Source: DATNPX01 sp036702975 (GTDB taxonomy: Bacteria; Cyanobacteriota; Vampirovibrionia; Obscuribacterales; Obscuribacteraceae). Taken from it: a stretch of 10,700 nt of DNA. The stretch spans positions 1 to 10,700 of the forward strand of contig DATNPX010000013.1 of NCBI GenBank assembly GCA_036702975.1. Direction: 5' to 3'. Positions 1-5,991 of the stretch are shown here, piece after piece. The position numbers and the translations under genes were made by a program. Every line of letters starts with the position of its first letter. The first letter of the stretch is position 1. Below the pieces are notes generated by a model. That model made no database searches, was not told where the DNA came from, and saw only the letters and a program-made list of their open reading frames with translations.

Positions 1-60
1 TAATTTACGCTGGTGTCATTTAATTTGGGTTCGGTGTCAATCAATTTGAGTTCGGCACCA
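1..60. repeat. 21-bp tandem repeats, probable tip of an IS21-like element
   Basis: Three copies of a ~21-bp unit start at 12, 33 and 54 (GGTGTCA, GGTGTCA, GGCACCA). The first two are followed by AATTTGGGTTC and AATTTGAGTTC, and a partial copy precedes position 12. On the reverse strand the units begin with TG, and the outermost starts at position 60. Multiple ~20-bp repeats at termini beginning with TG are a known trait of IS21-family elements, where the transposase binds. No istA or istB coding is visible, so the body of the element would lie to the left, outside the window. The family is an inference; another repeat-ended transposon is possible. Confidence 0.4.
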
Positions 61-116
61 CTTTTAGTGGCGGTTAATTCGAGCCAGAAACAGCGGATGA
101 TGTCGCGCCGAACGAT

Positions 117-311
117 TTATGATGTCACGCCGCTACAGATATCGAGCGCGAAGCTCAAAGTCTGACCGACCTTCGCCACCGCAACGCCGCCGAACGCCTT
201 CACGCCCTTCTGCCGAGCAGCGTTGCGCACCGCATCGACAAGAGGGCGATAACGCGACATCGTGCTTTCGGCATAACCGTTGCCGACTTTGCGACCGCAT
301 TTATTGCACAT
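117..311 (-). CDS. Small hypothetical protein with an N-terminal CxxC
   Basis: This is a 64-residue ORF that I do not recognise. It starts with an ATG preceded by a strong Shine-Dalgarno (AGGAG, six bases upstream), which is the main reason to believe in it. The protein begins MCNKCGRK, so a C-x2-C pair sits at residues 2-5. The rest is basic and alanine/valine-rich, with one more cysteine near the C-terminus. One CxxC pair could be half of a zinc ribbon, but this is not demonstrable. The gene ends about 57 bases from the probable IS21-like tip, so its 3' part may have been lost or replaced by the insertion. Upstream it faces the nested inverted repeat at 338-450, which would lie in its promoter or leader. 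An arginine-rich ORF on the opposite strand has no ribosome binding site and looks like a shadow. Confidence 0.4.
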   Translation of the reverse strand: MCNKCGRKVGNGYAESTMSRYRPLVDAVRNAARQKGVKAFGGVAVAKVGQTLSFALDICSGVTS

Positions 312-337
312 GATAGTCTCCTGACACGTTGAAGAAA

Positions 338-450
338 CAGTCGAAGGTCGTCACTCAAACAGACATCGGCTCAGTTCAGGCAATGAAAATTGCGAAGTAA
401 ATGCCTGAACTAAAGCTTGAGTGCTTGTTTGAGTGACGACCTTCGAACTG
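338..450. repeat. Nested inverted-repeat element (MITE-like or structured leader)
   Basis: Bases 341-361 are a perfect 21-bp inverted repeat of 426-446. Allowing one bulged base, the pairing extends three more base pairs to 338 and 450. Inside it, 373-382 (AGTTCAGGCA) and 402-411 (TGCCTGAACT) form a second perfect 10-bp inverted repeat, so the segment could fold as a long two-tier hairpin. A 10-base direct repeat, TGAAGAAACA, occurs at 330-339 and 460-469 on either side, though it is offset about 10 bases from the right arm. The segment has no convincing coding capacity. It could be a non-autonomous mobile element, a repetitive extragenic palindrome, or a regulatory leader for the minus-strand gene at 117-311. 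Confidence 0.7.
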
Positions 451-724
451 CAAGGAAAGTGAAGAAACACCTCTTTCCTACATCAAGTACAAGCGCGATA
501 GAAGTATCTATCCGTGGGACTAGCCTTCGCTTTAATCTCAAATAACTGTCACTACTAGTATTTATACGAAATACAAAGCTAGCTGGGTTAGCGGAGACTT
601 CCTCCAAAACCTAGTACAGCGGCATGAAGCAGTCGGATTCTCTGAACGTTCCAAAGCCGCTAGCGCTAATCAAAACGAAGTTAATACAAGCTCAAATTCG
701 CAGCATATATTCTGCAAAATCGCC
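451..724. other. Non-coding stretch, nothing recognised
   Basis: Nothing in this stretch is convincing. The minus-strand frame over 410-607 needs a TTG start and overlaps the inverted-repeat element. The plus-strand frame that starts at 624 runs into the antisense of the peptidase gene. The 12-mer GCTAGCGCTAAT at 659-670 recurs at 2045-2056 on the other side of the peptidase gene. Confidence 0.4.
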
Positions 725-771
725 AAAAACAAAAACGCGCGTTTCAATCAGCTACCCGACTGAAACGCGCG
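725..771 (-). terminator. Rho-independent terminator of the prolyl iminopeptidase gene
   Basis: On the minus strand, a 14-bp stem (771-758 pairing with 749-736, with one G-U pair and a GC-rich base CGCGCG) closes an 8-base loop. It is followed directly by TTTTTGTTTTT (735-725). It lies about 35 bases past the stop codon at 807. This is a textbook intrinsic terminator and suggests the gene ends its own transcript. Confidence 0.9.
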
Positions 772-806
772 CTTTAAGCCTCCACCTGAAAGACGATAGC
801 CGGCCG

Positions 807-1811
807 TCAGTCGTTCAGCGAGCTGAATTTGTCGGTGGCAGCGATCAGGGCTCGACGAGTACCGACTTCGCTCATCGAATGACCGGCGTCGGGCACGATG
901 ACCAGCTCCGAATCAGGCAGCGCCTTATGCAGAGCATAGGCAGCGCTGATCGGGCAGACCATGTCGTAACGCCCGTTGACGATCACGCACGGAATGTGGC
1001 TGATGCGACGGACATTGCGAAGCAGTTGATTCCTGCCGCGCATGAAGCAGTTGTTCAGGAAGTAGTGGCATTCGATGCGGGCGATAGCGACGGCGAAATG
1101 GTCTGCCGCGAATCGACTGCGCAACTTCTCGTCGACGAACAGCTTGCTCGAGCTGCCTTCCCAGATGCTCCACGCCTTCGCCGCCCGCAGGCGTATGGTC
1201 GGGTTGGGACTGGTGAGCAGCTTGTAGTAGGCAGCGACCATGTTGCCGCGGTCGGCGACGCGAATCGGCTTCAGGAAAGCTTCCCAATATTCCGGGAAGA
1301 CATTGCTGGCGCCGCCTTGATAGAGCCAGTCGCACTCCTCTTTGGTGCCGAAGAAGATGCCTCGCAAAATCAGGGCGCTGGCGCGCTCCGGATGCGTCTC
1401 CGCATAGGCGAGTGCCAGCGTGCTGCCCCAGGAGCCTCCGAAAACTACCCAGCTCTCGATGCCGAGATGTTGGCGAATGCGTTCCATGTCGGCGACCAAA
1501 TCCCAGGTCGTGTTGTTGTCGAGCGAGGCGTAAGGCAAGCTTTTGCCGCAACCGCGCTGGTCAAAGAGGACGATGCGATACTTCTCCGGGTTGAACATGC
1601 GGCGATAGGACGGCTCCGTGCCACCGCCAGGACCACCATGACAGAAGACCACGGCGACTCCGTTCGGGTTGCCGGACTGCTCGTAATAGATCTGATGTCC
1701 GCCCGAGACGGGCAGCATGCCGGAATCGAACGGTTCGATTTCGGGATAGAAATCGCCGTCCTGACGCGGTTGAGCTGCTGGCTCACCGGTCAATGCTGAA
1801 ACTGTGTTCAT
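807..1811 (-). CDS. pip: Proline iminopeptidase (prolyl aminopeptidase, S33 family)
   Basis: This cytoplasmic serine peptidase of the alpha/beta-hydrolase fold removes N-terminal proline from peptides. The 334-residue product is close to the usual family length of about 310-330. Visible signatures are HGGPGGG at residues 58-64 (oxyanion-hole loop), DQRGCGKS at 84-91, the nucleophile elbow GGSWGS with Ser127, the acid in GRYDMVCP (Asp283), and the base in DAGHS (His311). The whole triad is intact and in canonical order. I chose ATG 1811 because AGGAG sits six bases upstream; an in-frame ATG at 1862 would add 17 residues but would place that AGGAG inside the coding region. The gene stands alone between non-coding stretches and has its own terminator, so it is probably monocistronic. 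Its role is likely peptide turnover or use of scavenged peptides. The long plus-strand frame across this gene is its antisense shadow. Confidence 0.95.
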   Translation of the reverse strand: MNTVSALTGEPAAQPRQDGDFYPEIEPFDSGMLPVSGGHQIYYEQSGNPNGVAVVFCHGGPGGGTEPSYRRMFNPEKYRIVLFDQRGCGKSLPYASLDNNTTWDLVADMERIRQHLGIESWVVFGGSWGSTLALAYAETHPERASALILRGIFFGTKEECDWLYQGGASNVFPEYWEAFLKPIRVADRGNMVAAYYKLLTSPNPTIRLRAAKAWSIWEGSSSKLFVDEKLRSRFAADHFAVAIARIECHYFLNNCFMRGRNQLLRNVRRISHIPCVIVNGRYDMVCPISAAYALHKALPDSELVIVPDAGHSMSEVGTRRALIAATDKFSSLND

Positions 1812-2067
1812 AACTTGCTCCTTTTTGTTTCGCCAAGTTTGGAATTCGGAGCCTGTTTTCAAGTACTGTCGGTTTCAACCAGCCCCTTCGGGATCGACAT
1901 AATTACGCTGTCTTTTCTTTATTTGGACAATCGAAACCGGACTCAGTAATCGAAAACAAGCACGCTTTCCTTTTTATCAAGTTTGGGTGCTTCAATTCCA
2001 ATGACCAAATGAAACGATAGGTTGTCATTTAAACTTAACAACTAGCTAGCGCTAATGCATGCCGGAG
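1812..2067. other. Intergenic leader region of the peptidase gene
   Basis: This interval separates two minus-strand genes and should hold the peptidase promoter. It is AT-rich with many A/T runs, but I see no pair of -35 and -10 hexamers with good spacing. The palindrome-rich segment around 2043-2062 (CTAGCTAGCGC, then TGCATGC) has no assignable function. I see no RNA gene here. Confidence 0.3.
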
Positions 2068-2100
2068 AAAATAGCACCTGACTACACTGACTGGATGCTA
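2068..2100 (-). terminator. Weak candidate terminator of the EamA transporter gene
   Basis: On the minus strand TAGCATCC (2100-2093) can pair with GGTGCTA (2078-2072) with one bulged base. This closes a 14-base loop and is followed by TTTTCT. The stem begins at the stop codon itself. Stability is modest, so this is tentative. Confidence 0.3.
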
Positions 2101-3045
2101 CTTCCAGTTTCTTTCAACGGACTTAAGCTTACGCTGCTCCCAAACATTTTGATAGACAACCGCTACCGTTGCGACACTAGCACCTATAAGCACACTCAAA
2201 CCCGGAGTCTCTCCGAGAAAAACGAACGGCCAGACGGCGGTCAATACTGGATCGAGCAAGCCTAGAATCAAGGCCCGCAAGATTGGAACCCGTTTGATGC
2301 CAATGCTGTAAAGCACATCCGGCACCGCCCACGGCACTACACCCAAAAGAAGCAAAAACGCAAAATCCCACCGAGACAACGCAAGCGAAGCCGGCTGGAA
2401 CATGAACGGTGCACCCAAAACAAACATCATGAAATTAGCGAGAAAGATCGTTTCTAGTGCTTCGCGACCACTCTGTTGTCTTTGGCTCCGCAAACCCAAA
2501 CATATCTGACACAACGCCAAGCTGATACCACATACAACACCAAGGCAGGTGCCAATCACACTCTTCGCATCCAGCGCATCAACAGCGATCAGAAGCATGC
2601 CTATCAAACCCGCTGCCACAGACCACCAATCCTCTTTGGTAGGTACTTGCTTGAGAATTGGTCCGCTAAAAACTGCGACCAGAACAAGCCCGGCGTAGTG
2701 CAGAAATACAGCATTTGCCGCCTTGGTTATCTGAAACGCAGCCACCAGTGCGATCATGTTGACGACAAAGCATGCGGCGCCAAGCCAGTGCGCCTTGTCT
2801 GCACAGACGAAAATCTCGCGCAAAAGGTTGGCAAAACCGAGTCTCGTGCCCGCACCAGCGCGGGCACAATAGTAGAGAAACCCAAGCTGACATGTACCCC
2901 CAATAAGGCTGCGGGCAGCCGCTATAGCCCATGCGTTCCAGTGAATCTCTTTGATCAGAATTCCACTGAAGCTCCACAGCACCCCAGCGGTCAAAACCAA
3001 CGTTGTCGGCAAGAAATTTGCATTTCGGACGGATTCGCTGCTCAT
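2098..3045 (-). CDS. EamA/RhaT-family (drug/metabolite transporter) permease
   Basis: This is an inner-membrane transporter of the DMT superfamily, 315 residues long, the usual size for the ten-helix, two-repeat EamA architecture. Hydrophobic segments fall near residues 12-32, 38-60, 87-105, 112-130, 140-157, 162-184, 200-217, 226-247, 253-276 and 283-299. Family hallmarks are visible in each half: KAANAVFLHYAGLVLVAVF (109-127) leading into helix 4 of the first repeat, and LLDPVLTAVWPFVFLGETP (263-281) at the equivalent place in the second. The basic C-terminal tail (EQRKLK) fits a cytoplasmic end. Substrate cannot be read from sequence; relatives export amino acids, nucleobases or other small metabolites. 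The ribosome binding site before ATG 3045 is weak (GAAAG), so the start is less certain. The gene diverges from the aldose epimerase gene across about 130 bases, which may hold a shared promoter region. Confidence 0.9.
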   Translation of the reverse strand: MSSESVRNANFLPTTLVLTAGVLWSFSGILIKEIHWNAWAIAAARSLIGGTCQLGFLYYCARAGAGTRLGFANLLREIFVCADKAHWLGAACFVVNMIALVAAFQITKAANAVFLHYAGLVLVAVFSGPILKQVPTKEDWWSVAAGLIGMLLIAVDALDAKSVIGTCLGVVCGISLALCQICLGLRSQRQQSGREALETIFLANFMMFVLGAPFMFQPASLALSRWDFAFLLLLGVVPWAVPDVLYSIGIKRVPILRALILGLLDPVLTAVWPFVFLGETPGLSVLIGASVATVAVVYQNVWEQRKLKSVERNWK

Positions 3046-3135
3046 GGACTTTCAGTCATTTTGTGAGTTTGGAAGCGTAAGTCTGGAAATTCGCTGAACA
3101 TGATGACCTTACTAGGCGCAGATGAACCGCAACTT

Positions 3136-3154
3136 CAGGTTAAAAGCTTACCTG
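3136..3154. promoter_or_regulatory. Small palindrome in the divergent promoter region
   Basis: CAGGT (3136-3140) and ACCTG (3150-3154) form a short dyad around an A/T-rich centre, in the gap between the divergent transporter and epimerase genes. The position fits an operator that a dimeric repressor could use. No regulator is encoded nearby and the dyad is only five base pairs, so this is speculative. Confidence 0.2.
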
Positions 3155-3178
3155 TAACAGCAACTTTTGTCGTAAGAT

Positions 3179-4240
3179 GTGTGTCTTATGAAACAAGCAC
3201 TCCTTGAAAAGCTGCCATTCGGAACCCTGCCAGACGGCAGCGAAGTTACGCTGTTTGTTCTGCAAAACGAGAATGGCGCTCAAGCTAAAGTCACCACATA
3301 TGGTGCAATCCTCACCGAATTCGTCATCCCTGACAAACAGGGACAATTGGCCAATGTAGTTCTCGGCCACGACAATCTGGCAGACTATATTAAGAATAAA
3401 GGATATTTCGGCGCGACGGTCGGGCGCATCGCCAACCGAATCGCTGCTGGTGAATTCACACTGGAAGGCACAACGTATAAACTCGCCCAAAACGACGATC
3501 GTCATAACTCTCTGCACGGCGGGCTCAAAGGTTTCAACAAACACAATTGGAACGCCACCACTCACGAAGGCGCCGGGCAGTCATCTGTGACATTTGCGCT
3601 TGTTAGTAAAGACGGCGATGAAGGCTTTCCTGGCGAAGTCCATGTCAAAGCCAGCTACACGCTTACTGACGACAACAGGTTGATCATCGATTACGAAGCG
3701 AGCACCGACAGAACAACCATCATCAACCTCACCAATCACTCGTATTTCAATCTCGATGGCGCCGGAGCCGGTGATATCCTCGACCACGAACTGACGATAG
3801 CAGCAGAAGAGTTTACTCTTGTCGACGACAACCTGATTCCGACTGGCAAACTTGGCAAAGTAGAAGGCACACCGCTGGATTTCCGCAAACCAAAAAACAT
3901 CGGCGCTCAGATAAAAGAGCTACCAGAGAGCCTGGGTGGATACGACCACAACTTCGTTCTGCAGAAGGTTCCAGAAGGTAGCTACAACGTACAAGTGTTT
4001 TCTGCAAAGTCGGGACGAAGGCTCAGAGTAACGACCACTCAGCCTGGCATGCAACTTTATTGTGGCAATTTCTTAGACGGTACCGACGTAGGCAATGGTG
4101 GTCCATACTATCGCTACTACGGTTTTTGCCTTGAAACTCAGGGTTTTCCTGATGCCATCAACCATGCGGGTTTCCCTTCAACCGTGTTGAAAAAAGGGGA
4201 AACTTATAAACAGCAAACGGTCTTTGACTTCAATCCTTAG
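3179..4240 (+). CDS. galM: Aldose 1-epimerase (galactose mutarotase)
   Basis: This enzyme interconverts the alpha and beta anomers of aldohexoses and feeds beta-D-galactose catabolism as the mutarotase step ahead of the Leloir pathway. The product has 353 residues, normal for the family. Motifs appear in order: GRIANRIA (82-89), HNSLHGG (109-115, with His113), LTNHSYFNLDG (184-194, with the putative catalytic acid His187), GYDHNF (254-259, with Asp256) and CLETQGFPDAINH (317-329, with the putative catalytic base Glu319). All the active-site residues known for this family are present. There is no signal peptide, so it is cytoplasmic. The start is uncertain: ATG 3179 and ATG 3188 are in frame and neither has a good ribosome binding site, and the shorter form (MKQALLEKL...) looks at least as natural. 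No galK, galT or galE lies within the window. Confidence 0.95.
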   Translation: MCLMKQALLEKLPFGTLPDGSEVTLFVLQNENGAQAKVTTYGAILTEFVIPDKQGQLANVVLGHDNLADYIKNKGYFGATVGRIANRIAAGEFTLEGTTYKLAQNDDRHNSLHGGLKGFNKHNWNATTHEGAGQSSVTFALVSKDGDEGFPGEVHVKASYTLTDDNRLIIDYEASTDRTTIINLTNHSYFNLDGAGAGDILDHELTIAAEEFTLVDDNLIPTGKLGKVEGTPLDFRKPKNIGAQIKELPESLGGYDHNFVLQKVPEGSYNVQVFSAKSGRRLRVTTTQPGMQLYCGNFLDGTDVGNGGPYYRYYGFCLETQGFPDAINHAGFPSTVLKKGETYKQQTVFDFNP

Positions 4241-4287
4241 CCAAAGGAGCGAGCAGCTTCTGCGCAGTCCGTAAACGGCACCGCCCA

Positions 4288-5085
4288 CTATTTTGATTTG
4301 CGCTGTCCTGCACTCTCAATGAAATCGAGCATGTCTTTTTGCACTTCGACGCTCGTCGTTAAAGCCGAATCTTCATCAACCTTCTGAAACCCCCTCGGAA
4401 GTGTCAATTGCTCAGGACTGAGGGTGCATGGTATCGCATCAGATGTCCCCAGGTACTTTAGAATCTTGCGGTCGAAAGGCATGCAAGTCATCTCAACAGG
4501 CACGCCATGAAGATTTGGCAAGCCATTCAAGATCGACAAAATTCGGGCTTCTTCGGCAGGAAACGCATCAGGAGACAAGACCTTGCATGTAAAAGTCTCT
4601 GGGTAACTTGCGCTAACAATTTTTGTTTTGTAGTACATTTCGTGCGCATTTTTGGTGTAAGCCTCATCTGATTTGTACAAATCGACAGGCAACTCAAACA
4701 TTTTGGCACTGCCAGTTTTGGCACAAGTTGCCTTTGTCATATTGATTCCGGCTGCAAATATCTGAGCTTGCACGATCGGATTGGAATATGACTGAAAGGG
4801 CAACACGCGATACTTTTTAGTCTCCTGGCTGACCTTGTAGACCGTCCATTCTGGTGGCTTCGCAAACATGGTGATGTGAGAACGTGGGTTTTCAATGCGC
4901 AGACCAGACTGTGACAGATAGACAACCATGTCGCCATTCAATTTGCTGCGCTGCAGCAGTTTGATTGAAGTGCTCTCTTTAGATACCGCCGGCAACGACT
5001 GAACCGAAAACAAAGAGAGCAAGATAGCACCAAGCCAGAGCCTGCGCCACGGTTGCCTGCAGTTAATAGCATGCATATTTGTCAT
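4288..5085 (-). CDS. Secreted hypothetical protein
   Basis: I do not recognise this 265-residue protein. The N-terminus is a clear Sec-type signal: a basic region (CRQPWRR, 9-15) followed by a hydrophobic core (LWLGAILLSLFSVQSL, 16-31), with a likely cut after LPA near residue 33. The mature part has four cysteines (121, 167, 201, 220), which could form two disulfides outside the cytoplasm. The stretch around 54-95 (VVYLSQSGLRIENP, then WTVYKVSQETKKYRVLP) alternates polar and hydrophobic residues. It resembles the beta-rich sheets of LolA-like or DUF4412-like periplasmic proteins; that is an impression, not an identification. The gene converges on the epimerase gene with 47 bases between the stops and no clear terminator. 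The ribosome binding site before ATG 5085 is weak, and Met4 is an alternative start. Confidence 0.75.
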   Translation of the reverse strand: MTNMHAINCRQPWRRLWLGAILLSLFSVQSLPAVSKESTSIKLLQRSKLNGDMVVYLSQSGLRIENPRSHITMFAKPPEWTVYKVSQETKKYRVLPFQSYSNPIVQAQIFAAGINMTKATCAKTGSAKMFELPVDLYKSDEAYTKNAHEMYYKTKIVSASYPETFTCKVLSPDAFPAEEARILSILNGLPNLHGVPVEMTCMPFDRKILKYLGTSDAIPCTLSPEQLTLPRGFQKVDEDSALTTSVEVQKDMLDFIESAGQRKSK

Positions 5086-5187
5086 CGTAGATTTGGGCTA
5101 AAGCTCGTGCGAATCAAGTATCAAAAGCGCCATTCTAACACCGCATTGCTGACTTGAAGACCTCGCCAAGCCTACTGGCAACCAACC

Positions 5188-5240
5188 CGCAACAGTTAAT
5201 GCTCCCATCGCAGTTAATAGCCCTCATCGCAAGTGATGAT
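5188..5240. repeat. Three imperfect direct repeats upstream of the cupin gene
   Basis: Three successive 19-21-bp units begin with CGCA at 5188, 5209 and 5228. The first two share CGCA, GTTAAT and a C/T-rich end in CAT. The third is degenerate (CGCAAGTGATGAT). They end about 45 bases before the start of the cupin gene. Spacing of about two helical turns at this position fits a series of binding sites for a regulator, but no regulator is known here. Confidence 0.4.
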
Positions 5241-5284
5241 AGGATCAGAGTCCATTCGCCTTTATATCTCGGTAGGAAAAGAAG

Positions 5285-5641
5285 ATGTCAGACAATCGCT
5301 GTGACAGACCTTGGGGGAGTTTCTTCGTTCTGATCGACCAGGACAATACGAAGGTAAAAAAACTTGTAGTCAACCCCGGGCATAGACTCAGCTACCAGAG
5401 CCATAAACTGCGTGACGAACACTGGGTGGTGGTGCAAGGAGAAGCCACCGTTACCCTCGATGACGTGACAAAAAAATACCATTACGGCGACCACCTGTTC
5501 ATCAAACGCGGCACGAAACACCGTCTCGCCTGTGAAGGCAAAGATCCAGTCGAAATCATAGAAGTTCAAACCGGCGAAGATTTCCCCGAGGAAGACATCA
5601 TCAGATATTCAGATGACTACCAACGGGCCGACAAAATCTAA
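5285..5641 (+). CDS. Stand-alone cupin, like the C-terminal domain of type II mannose-6-phosphate isomerase
   Basis: This 118-residue single-domain cupin matches the C-terminal isomerase part of bifunctional ManC/AlgA-type proteins, which interconvert mannose 6-phosphate and fructose 6-phosphate. Signatures are RPWGSF (8-13), KVKKLVVNPGHRLSYQSH (23-40), the first cupin motif around RDEHWVVVQGEATV (43-56), YGDHLFIKRGTKHRL (67-81) and the family's closing EVQTGE (93-98). Likely metal ligands are Gln38, His40, Glu45 and His79. The usual N-terminal GDP-mannose pyrophosphorylase domain (about 350 residues) is absent and is not encoded just upstream, so this is a free-standing domain rather than a truncated gene. 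AGGAAAAGAAG precedes the ATG. Free-standing members may be true isomerases or sugar-nucleotide-associated cupins of other function. Its metabolic link would be mannose activation for cell-surface glycans. Confidence 0.85.
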   Translation: MSDNRCDRPWGSFFVLIDQDNTKVKKLVVNPGHRLSYQSHKLRDEHWVVVQGEATVTLDDVTKKYHYGDHLFIKRGTKHRLACEGKDPVEIIEVQTGEDFPEEDIIRYSDDYQRADKI

Positions 5642-5991
5642 AGAAATTTCGCCGTAGCGAAGCATCGCCAAATGTAGTCACGAACACGCCTTGCCAAGAT
5701 GCATTTTTTTGCACGTTTTTAGACTTATCAAGATTGTTGGACACCCGGCAAGCGCAATAACTTAGTTCTGTCGCACTAGTTCTTTTCAATCCAGAGATCG
5801 TCCAACTCTCTTAGATTCCGCAACCGTCTGTAGTCGCTACCGCTGTTCATTCGTGAACGTGGGGGTGGATTGCTCGTTGCAAATCATGGGTGTTGCACGT
5901 TCTGGCATGGTCGAACGGCGTTTCTCCGGATGGTCCAGTGAAACGCTCTTAACATTTACGCACCACCAATGGTGAAGCAAAGGAGTCTCTT
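5642..5991. other. 350-base leader of the malic enzyme gene with several small hairpins
   Basis: There is no coding region here. Small inverted repeats are: TTCGC/GCGAA (5648-5652 with 5657-5661) just after the cupin stop; TGCA/TGCA (5700-5703 with 5710-5713) followed by TTTTT, a weak candidate terminator; GTTCA-TTCG-TGAAC (5845-5858), a stem capped by TTCG; GCGTTTC/GAAACGC (5918-5924 with 5940-5946); and CACCA/TGGTG (5961-5965 with 5970-5974), five bases from the malic enzyme ribosome binding site. I cannot match it to a known riboswitch class. The length and the hairpins suggest a structured 5' leader or an unrecognised small RNA. Confidence 0.3.

Noticed and set aside
119..313. Arginine-rich plus-strand frame
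   Set aside because: It is opposite the small minus-strand gene that has the strong ribosome binding site. It has no such site of its own and its composition is typical of antisense translation.
338..450. CRISPR-like or phage attachment-site reading of the repeats
   Set aside because: The repeats are inverted, not regularly spaced direct repeats, and no cas gene, integrase or tRNA is nearby.
410..607. Minus-strand frame of 65 codons
   Set aside because: It needs a TTG start, runs into the inverted-repeat element, and shows no family features.
624..1799. Long plus-strand reading frame of 391 codons
   Set aside because: It is antisense to the prolyl iminopeptidase gene, which has an intact triad, a ribosome binding site and a terminator. 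The plus-strand product has no recognisable motif and there is no ribosome binding site.
2476..3066. Plus-strand frame of 196 codons
   Set aside because: It lies wholly over the minus-strand EamA transporter, whose ten-helix pattern is clear. The product is a low-complexity polar shadow.
5221..5266. Sigma-70 type promoter for the cupin gene with TTATAT near 5261
   Set aside because: A -10-like hexamer is present but no acceptable -35 sequence occurs at 16-18 bases upstream, so I could not support it.
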